This document shows positions 5,511-9,459 of a stretch of 9,459 nucleotides of DNA, piece by piece. The DNA is from Cytophagales bacterium. GTDB taxonomy: Bacteria; Bacteroidota; Bacteroidia; Cytophagales; Cyclobacteriaceae. Made by a program: the position numbers and the translations under genes. The DNA lies in assembly GCA_029262955.1 (NCBI GenBank), contig JAJCYL010000389.1, positions 1-9,459 on the forward strand, written 5' to 3'. The notes under the pieces were generated by a model. That model was not told where the DNA came from. It ran no database searches and was given only the letters and a program-made list of their open reading frames with translations. How positions within the stretch are numbered: the first letter of the stretch is position 1; the number at the start of each line of letters is the position of its first letter.

Positions 5511-7427
5511 ATGGGAAAAATTATTGGAATAGACTTAGGAACTACCAACTCATGCGTTGCCGTAATGGAAGGTAATGAACCGGTTGTTATTCCTAACAGT
5601 GAGGGCAAAAGGACGACACCCTCAATTGTTGCATTTTTGGAAGACGGCAAGGGTGAAAGAAAAGTTGGAGATCCCGCAAAGCGACAAGCGATTACCAATC
5701 CGAAGAATACGGTTACGTCTGTGAAGAGATTCATGGGTAAAAAGTTCAAAGACGTTTCTGAAGAGATGAAAAACCTTTCATATGAGGTTGAATCAGGTAA
5801 TAACGATACAGTTAGAGTTAAAATTGGTGACAGGAAATATACACCACAGGAAGTGTCTGCAATGATTTTGCAAAAAATGAAGTCCACAGCAGAGGACTAT
5901 TTAGGCACCGAAGTAAAAGAAGCAGTTATTACTGTTCCTGCATATTTCATTGATTCTGAGAGACAGGCTACTAAGGAAGCTGGTACAATAGCAGGACTTG
6001 AAGTAAAAAGGATTATCAATGAGCCCACCGCGGCAGCACTAGCTTACGGTTTAGATAAGAAGAATAAAGATATGAAAATTGCCGTCTATGATTTGGGCGG
6101 TGGAACTTTTGATATTTCTGTTCTTGAACTTGGTGATGGCGTTTTTGAAGTTAAGTCAACCAATGGCGACGTTCATTTGGGTGGGGATGATTTCGACGCA
6201 GTAATCATGAACTGGCTTGCGGATGAATTTAAAGCGGATGAAGGAATTGACCTAAGAAAAGATCCTATGGCTTTGCAGCGACTAAAAGAAGGTGCAGAGA
6301 AAGCCAAAATCGAACTTTCAAGTTCTACTAGTACTGAAATTAACCTGCCGTATATCATGCCGGTTGATGGAGTGCCCAAACACCTTGTAAGAACATTATC
6401 GAGAGCAAAATTCGAACAACTTTCAGACAAGTTAGTTCAGCGATCAATGGCTCCTGTTAAAAAGGCTTTAAAGGATGCTGACCTGTCACCATCTGATATT
6501 GATGAAGTCATATTGGTTGGAGGATCTACCAGGATTCCTAAAATCCAGGAAGAAGTTGAAGCATTCTTCGGTAAGAAGCCATCAAAAGGGGTAAACCCTG
6601 ATGAAGTAGTAGCTGTTGGAGCTGCAATCCAGGGTGGGGTATTGACGGGTGAAGTAAAAGATGTTTTACTTCTGGATGTTACTCCGCTCTCACTGGGAAT
6701 TGAAACTATGGGAGGTGTATTAACAAAGCTAATTGAAGCTAACACTACGATCCCAACCAAAAAGAGTGAGACTTTTTCTACGGCGGCAGACAGTCAGCCA
6801 TCTGTAGAGATTCATGTACAGCAGGGAGAAAGACCAATGGCTAAGGATAATCGAACAATCGGCAGATTCCATTTGGATGGTATTCCACCAGCACCAAGAG
6901 GAGTTCCTCAGATTGAAGTAACCTTCGATATCGACGCCAACGGAATACTGAATGTTTCTGCGAAAGACAAAGGAACTGGCAAGGAGCAGAAAATTAGAAT
7001 CGAAGCTTCCTCAGGATTGACCGATGAAGAAATCGCAAAGATGAAAAGTGAAGCGGAAGCCAATGCGGAAACAGATAAGGTCGAGCGTGAGAAGATTGAC
7101 AAACTAAATGGAGCCGACTCACTAATATTCCAAACTGAAAAGCAGTTAAAAGAATATGCTGATAAACTATCTGATGACAACAAGACTAAGATTGAAGGTG
7201 CCCTGGAGCAATTAAAGGAAGCACATAAAAGCCAGGACATTGCAGCCATTGATTCAGCATCAGAAGTATTAAATGAAGCATGGACAGGAGCTTCTCAGGA
7301 GATTTATAATGCCACTCAGGGGCAGGAAGGGCCAGCCGCAGAAGGAGCTCAACCCGGTGCAGAAGCAGCGGATGAGACTGGAGACGTATCTGACGTGGAG
7401 TATGAAGAAGTGAATGACAAAAAGTAA
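5511..7427 (+). CDS. dnaK: molecular chaperone DnaK (Hsp70)
   Basis: ATP-driven chaperone that binds exposed hydrophobic segments of client proteins, working with DnaJ and GrpE in the cytoplasm. From ATG 5511 it has 638 residues, a normal DnaK length. The ATPase domain covers about 1-383, with phosphate-1 motif GIDLGTTNS (6-14), phosphate-2 motif YDLGGGTFDIS (193-203) and adenosine motif VGGSTRIP (336-343). The hydrophobic interdomain linker is DVLLLDVTP (384-392), followed by the beta-sandwich peptide-binding domain to about 505, a helical lid, and an Ala/Gly/Glu-rich tail ending DVEYEEVNDKK, a variant of the usual EEVKD-type end. An in-frame GTG at 5487 adds eight residues unlike DnaK and lies inside the leader hairpin, so I prefer 5511. 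dnaJ and grpE are not adjacent. It is followed by a strong terminator and is probably monocistronic. Confidence 0.98.
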   Translation: MGKIIGIDLGTTNSCVAVMEGNEPVVIPNSEGKRTTPSIVAFLEDGKGERKVGDPAKRQAITNPKNTVTSVKRFMGKKFKDVSEEMKNLSYEVESGNNDTVRVKIGDRKYTPQEVSAMILQKMKSTAEDYLGTEVKEAVITVPAYFIDSERQATKEAGTIAGLEVKRIINEPTAAALAYGLDKKNKDMKIAVYDLGGGTFDISVLELGDGVFEVKSTNGDVHLGGDDFDAVIMNWLADEFKADEGIDLRKDPMALQRLKEGAEKAKIELSSSTSTEINLPYIMPVDGVPKHLVRTLSRAKFEQLSDKLVQRSMAPVKKALKDADLSPSDIDEVILVGGSTRIPKIQEEVEAFFGKKPSKGVNPDEVVAVGAAIQGGVLTGEVKDVLLLDVTPLSLGIETMGGVLTKLIEANTTIPTKKSETFSTAADSQPSVEIHVQQGERPMAKDNRTIGRFHLDGIPPAPRGVPQIEVTFDIDANGILNVSAKDKGTGKEQKIRIEASSGLTDEEIAKMKSEAEANAETDKVEREKIDKLNGADSLIFQTEKQLKEYADKLSDDNKTKIEGALEQLKEAHKSQDIAAIDSASEVLNEAWTGASQEIYNATQGQEGPAAEGAQPGAEAADETGDVSDVEYEEVNDKK

Positions 7428-7450
7428 TCAAGACATCAATTAAATATAAA

Positions 7451-7481
7451 AGAGGCTTGAAAAACAAGCCTCTTTTTTTTT
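7451..7481 (+). terminator. intrinsic terminator of dnaK
   Basis: AGAGGCTTG (7451-7459) and CAAGCCTCT (7465-7473) form a perfect 9-bp stem with an AAAAA loop, followed by eight T (7474-7481). It starts 23 nt after the dnaK stop. This is the clearest terminator in the window. Confidence 0.93.
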
Positions 7482-7529
7482 GAGTTAAAAAATAAATCTG
7501 GTATGGTGAAAACGAAGAATAATAGACAT

Positions 7530-7557
7530 AAAAAAAGCCACCAAAAATGGTAGCTTT
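7530..7557 (-). terminator. intrinsic terminator of the zinc-ribbon membrane protein gene
   Basis: Read on the - strand, AAAGCTACCA and TGGTGGCTTT form a 10-bp stem (one G-U pair) with a TTTT loop; including the last three stem bases, seven T run out the 3' side (7536-7530). On the + strand the wobble becomes a C-A mismatch and no T run follows, so the signal is directed at the - strand gene ending at 7578. Confidence 0.85.
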
Positions 7558-7577
7558 CAATTCTATAGCTTCTATTA

Positions 7578-8309
7578 CTAAGAGACAGGTGCCTTTGTTC
7601 TGGAAATCTTAAATGACTTACGCTCTTTGTGACTGCAATACCCACAAGTGTAGTACTTCATTAACTCTCCTTCATCTTCAGCCGTCGCATCTTTAATTAT
7701 TTCTTCTTTGTTTACCCTTAATGTTTGATAGTTACATTCCGAGCATCGCAATGCATGCAACCTTCCGTTATATTTTTCGATTTCAGTATATCCCGTTTCC
7801 TTATCAATCCATACGTCATAATCAACTGAAAAAGCATCCTCTTCCGCCTGCATACCTTCATCTAAATAGTCATCCTCTTCCTCCTCACTAAGCAAAGTCA
7901 TCTTATTCCCATTTTGTGGGTTTATCCGTTCTGCATAGCGCAGCGCCTTTAATCTTTTTTCAATATAAAATGGATAATAAAATTTAAGAATTTGCTGTAC
8001 AACCACACCAATTATACCAGCCATCATGGCACTTACAGCAATCCATATAATAAAAATGATTACAGTTTGCTGTTGTTTAATAGTATTTGAAAATATAGCT
8101 GCGCCAATTATCATTAAAAGTGCACTATACCAGAGTAGATTAATCTCACTTAGATTAATGTAATCATACTTTGTTTTATAATCTTTGGTGGTCATTAATT
8201 TAATCAAGTGCCCTAACAAGATTAACACCCCAACACCTATAGCGGCATATGCGGCCATTCTGCCGTACATGTTCCAACTTGCTAATAGTTCTGGTGAAAT
8301 TTTTTGCAT
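7578..8309 (-). CDS. membrane protein with zinc-ribbon-like C-terminal domain, function unknown
   Basis: A 243-residue protein of unrecognised family. Three hydrophobic helices lie at about 15-39, 58-75 and 82-106, followed by a basic stretch (117-125). An acidic patch SEEEEDDYLDEG (141-152) leads into a soluble C-terminal domain. That domain has two Cys pairs, CSEC (189-192) and CGYC (222-225), spaced about 29 residues apart and flanked by beta-like segments; this is the layout of a zinc ribbon. The soluble part probably faces the cytoplasm, given the basic residues after helix 3 (positive-inside rule). The gene stands alone, ends at its own terminator (7530-7557) and diverges from the lipoprotein gene. 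Candidate roles include membrane-bound nucleic-acid or protein binding, but nothing in the sequence decides this. Confidence 0.8.
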   Translation of the reverse strand: MQKISPELLASWNMYGRMAAYAAIGVGVLILLGHLIKLMTTKDYKTKYDYINLSEINLLWYSALLMIIGAAIFSNTIKQQQTVIIFIIWIAVSAMMAGIIGVVVQQILKFYYPFYIEKRLKALRYAERINPQNGNKMTLLSEEEEDDYLDEGMQAEEDAFSVDYDVWIDKETGYTEIEKYNGRLHALRCSECNYQTLRVNKEEIIKDATAEDEGELMKYYTCGYCSHKERKSFKISRTKAPVS

Positions 8310-8370
8310 AGCAATAAAGCTTTAAACGTTAAATAGTCTACTCAATATAACCTAACCATAGCCGATTATA

Positions 8371-8378
8371 CAAATATA
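8371..8378 (-). promoter_or_regulatory. possible -7 box for the zinc-ribbon membrane protein gene
   Basis: Read on the - strand this is TATATTTG, an exact match to TAnnTTTG, 62 nt before the start codon at 8309. The only TTTG behind it (8392-8395 complement) is 13 bp away, shorter than the usual 17-23, so the assignment is tentative in this AT-rich region. Confidence 0.3.
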
Positions 8379-8553
8379 TTGAAAATGAAGGCAAATATTA
8401 CTTTGACTGACTATTATATGAATAGCTAAGTATGTTGTCTGGTGGTCAAAGTGTAACTCATGAACGAATCACCAATATACTTCTGTTACTAAGGCTTACC
8501 ATTATAAACAATTATTATAATAATCTTTGTCCTTTCAATTATTTTTCTAACAT

Positions 8554-8578
8554 TTATACTCGCGTATAACATTGTTAT
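8554..8578. repeat. two overlapping palindromes upstream of the lipoprotein gene
   Basis: TTATAC-TCGC-GTATAA (8554-8569) and ATAACA-T-TGTTAT (8566-8578) are both perfect and share four bases. They end 41 nt before the lipoprotein start, where an operator near a promoter would be expected. The core TCGCG is the only GC-rich spot in the surrounding DNA. Confidence 0.4.
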
Positions 8579-8619
8579 ATGCAATTAATAATAATCAAAA
8601 AAACTAAACTCACAAAAAA

Positions 8620-9363
8620 ATGGTAAGAATATTAGTCCCATTAATGCTCATTATTCTCGGTTCTTGTATGAATAGCTCTGAAATTGAACCGAAGCTTACA
8701 CCACCTGATTTTGCGAATGAAGTAGATCTTATAACCGCAACCTATGTGTTCAATGAGAAGTCCTATCAATTGCAACACTATTATGTGGGAGATTCAACTA
8801 AGACATTTATTGAAGATGACAGCTTTAATGCTTTGAAAAAATTAATTGGAGGAGAGGATGAAGATCTGAAATATCTTTTTATTGATGCATTCACTACGGA
8901 TGTTTCGTACTATATCTATAACTCTCATGATGAATTAATAGCTGCGCACCCGAGGCTGGAGGAATCACAAAATAGAGTTCTGCAATCAAAGGCAAATAGA
9001 GTTAAGCAGGGCCATGAGTTTACTATTATTGGTTGGGATCTTACAAATTACGGAGGAGCCAAGAGATATTGTCACTATGGAGTAGGCCTATGGAATGTTA
9101 GCTACGACTGTGGCACCAACTGTAATCCGGCTGCAATTTGTAAAAATAATGACATTTCATCAATCCATTTGTATAATTGGTCATCACCCGTCTCAGTAGT
9201 TGGATGGTTTTATGATGCCACCTATGGATCTCTGCACAAGCCATACTTTGGTGTTGGACTTGGAGTAGGTTCCCAAGTCAGTTACCCAGACCTTAGACAT
9301 TTACCTTTTACATCAGTTGATTTTCGAAACAGAATTAGTTCCATTGGTCATGCCTTTTTTTAA
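8620..9363 (+). CDS. putative lipoprotein with beta/gamma-crystallin Greek-key domain
   Basis: A 247-residue exported protein. MVRILVPLMLIILGSC is a short lipoprotein signal peptide with lipobox LGSC; C16 would be lipidated. Residues about 25-125 are a region I do not recognise. From about 133 two crystallin-type Greek-key motifs follow: FTIIGWDLTNYGG (133-145, compare the YEDxNFxG pattern) closing with NNDISS (176-181), then VVGWFYDATYGS (193-204) closing with RNRISS (236-241). NNDISS fits the N/D-N/D-x-x-S/T-S calcium site of microbial beta/gamma-crystallins; the second site has Arg in place of the first acidic/amide residue. Four further cysteines (151, 164, 168, 174) lie in motif 1 and could form two disulfides. 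The signal peptide supports export; calcium binding, or an I36-type inhibitor role (a related fold), is inference. It stands alone after a long spacer. Confidence 0.75.
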   Translation: MVRILVPLMLIILGSCMNSSEIEPKLTPPDFANEVDLITATYVFNEKSYQLQHYYVGDSTKTFIEDDSFNALKKLIGGEDEDLKYLFIDAFTTDVSYYIYNSHDELIAAHPRLEESQNRVLQSKANRVKQGHEFTIIGWDLTNYGGAKRYCHYGVGLWNVSYDCGTNCNPAAICKNNDISSIHLYNWSSPVSVVGWFYDATYGSLHKPYFGVGLGVGSQVSYPDLRHLPFTSVDFRNRISSIGHAFF

Positions 9364-9459
9364 TAATCATACCCACAAATAGAAATATATCAAATTTTCG
9401 GTACACCCAATTCTCTGTTTAGACTATTTAATTGACATATCTCAACTCGACTTCTATTT

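Larger units (their letters stand above)
8310..8619. other. AT-rich divergent intergenic region
   Basis: These 310 nt between two divergent genes hold no credible coding sequence. They should contain both promoters. A -7-like match for the - strand gene lies at 8371-8378 and overlapping palindromes lie at 8554-8578. For the lipoprotein gene only a weak promoter candidate is visible: TTTG at 8526-8529, then 18 bp, then TAACATTT at 8548-8555. TAACATT occurs twice (8548-8554 and 8567-8573), 19 bp apart. The A-rich run just before ATG 8620 is typical of Bacteroidota initiation regions. No RNA gene or mobile-element end was recognised. Confidence 0.6.

Noticed and set aside
5333..7560. Several open frames of 85-184 residues antisense to dnaK
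   Set aside because: Long antisense frames opposite hsp70 genes are a known by-product of codon bias. Their translations are Ser/Pro/Ile-rich and match no family I recognise.
7436..7645. 69-residue open frame on the - strand across the two terminators
   Set aside because: It covers both intrinsic terminators and the 3' end of the zinc-ribbon protein gene; the hydrophobic translation comes from AT-rich sequence.
1..9459. Defence system, CRISPR array, insertion sequence or prophage remnant
   Set aside because: No spaced direct repeats, transposase, nuclease, integrase or terminal inverted repeats are visible; most genes are housekeeping.

Overview
The window looks like chromosomal DNA of an AT-rich member of the Bacteroidota, most likely a marine or soil Cytophagales-type bacterium. 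The evidence is the protein style of GatC, GreA and DnaK, a DUF4286 protein (a family common in this phylum), A-rich stretches instead of Shine-Dalgarno sites before start codons, and a near-perfect Bacteroidota housekeeping promoter (TTTG, 20 bp, TAnnTTTG) before greA. The genus call is inference.

Layout. Bases 1-3997 (+ strand) hold a tight run of genes: the 3' part of a PlsC-type acyltransferase, gatC (overlapping it by 65 nt) and a 991-residue membrane protein with TPR repeats (overlapping gatC by 4 nt). A convergent DUF4286 gene (3994-4293, -) overlaps the end of this run by 4 nt. Bases 4294-5352 hold a greA leader with a palindrome on the promoter and a terminator-like hairpin, then greA and a HIT-family hydrolase gene 1 nt apart. 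Bases 5353-7481 hold a control region with a palindrome, a sigma-54-like promoter and a leader hairpin, then dnaK and a strong intrinsic terminator. Bases 7530-8309 (-) hold a three-helix membrane protein with a zinc-ribbon-like tail and its own terminator. After a 310-nt AT-rich spacer, a lipoprotein with two beta/gamma-crystallin Greek-key motifs lies at 8620-9363 (+). I see no gene in the last 96 nt.

How the genes fit together. Most are housekeeping: phospholipid synthesis (plsC), tRNA amidation (gatC), rescue of backtracked RNA polymerase (greA) and protein folding (dnaK). No mobile element, CRISPR array, toxin or defence system, tRNA or rRNA is visible. The less ordinary content is regulatory: the greA leader could terminate early, much as the E. 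coli greA leader does, and dnaK has a -24/-12-like promoter followed by a structured leader. The least-known proteins are the TPR membrane protein, the zinc-ribbon membrane protein and the crystallin-fold lipoprotein.
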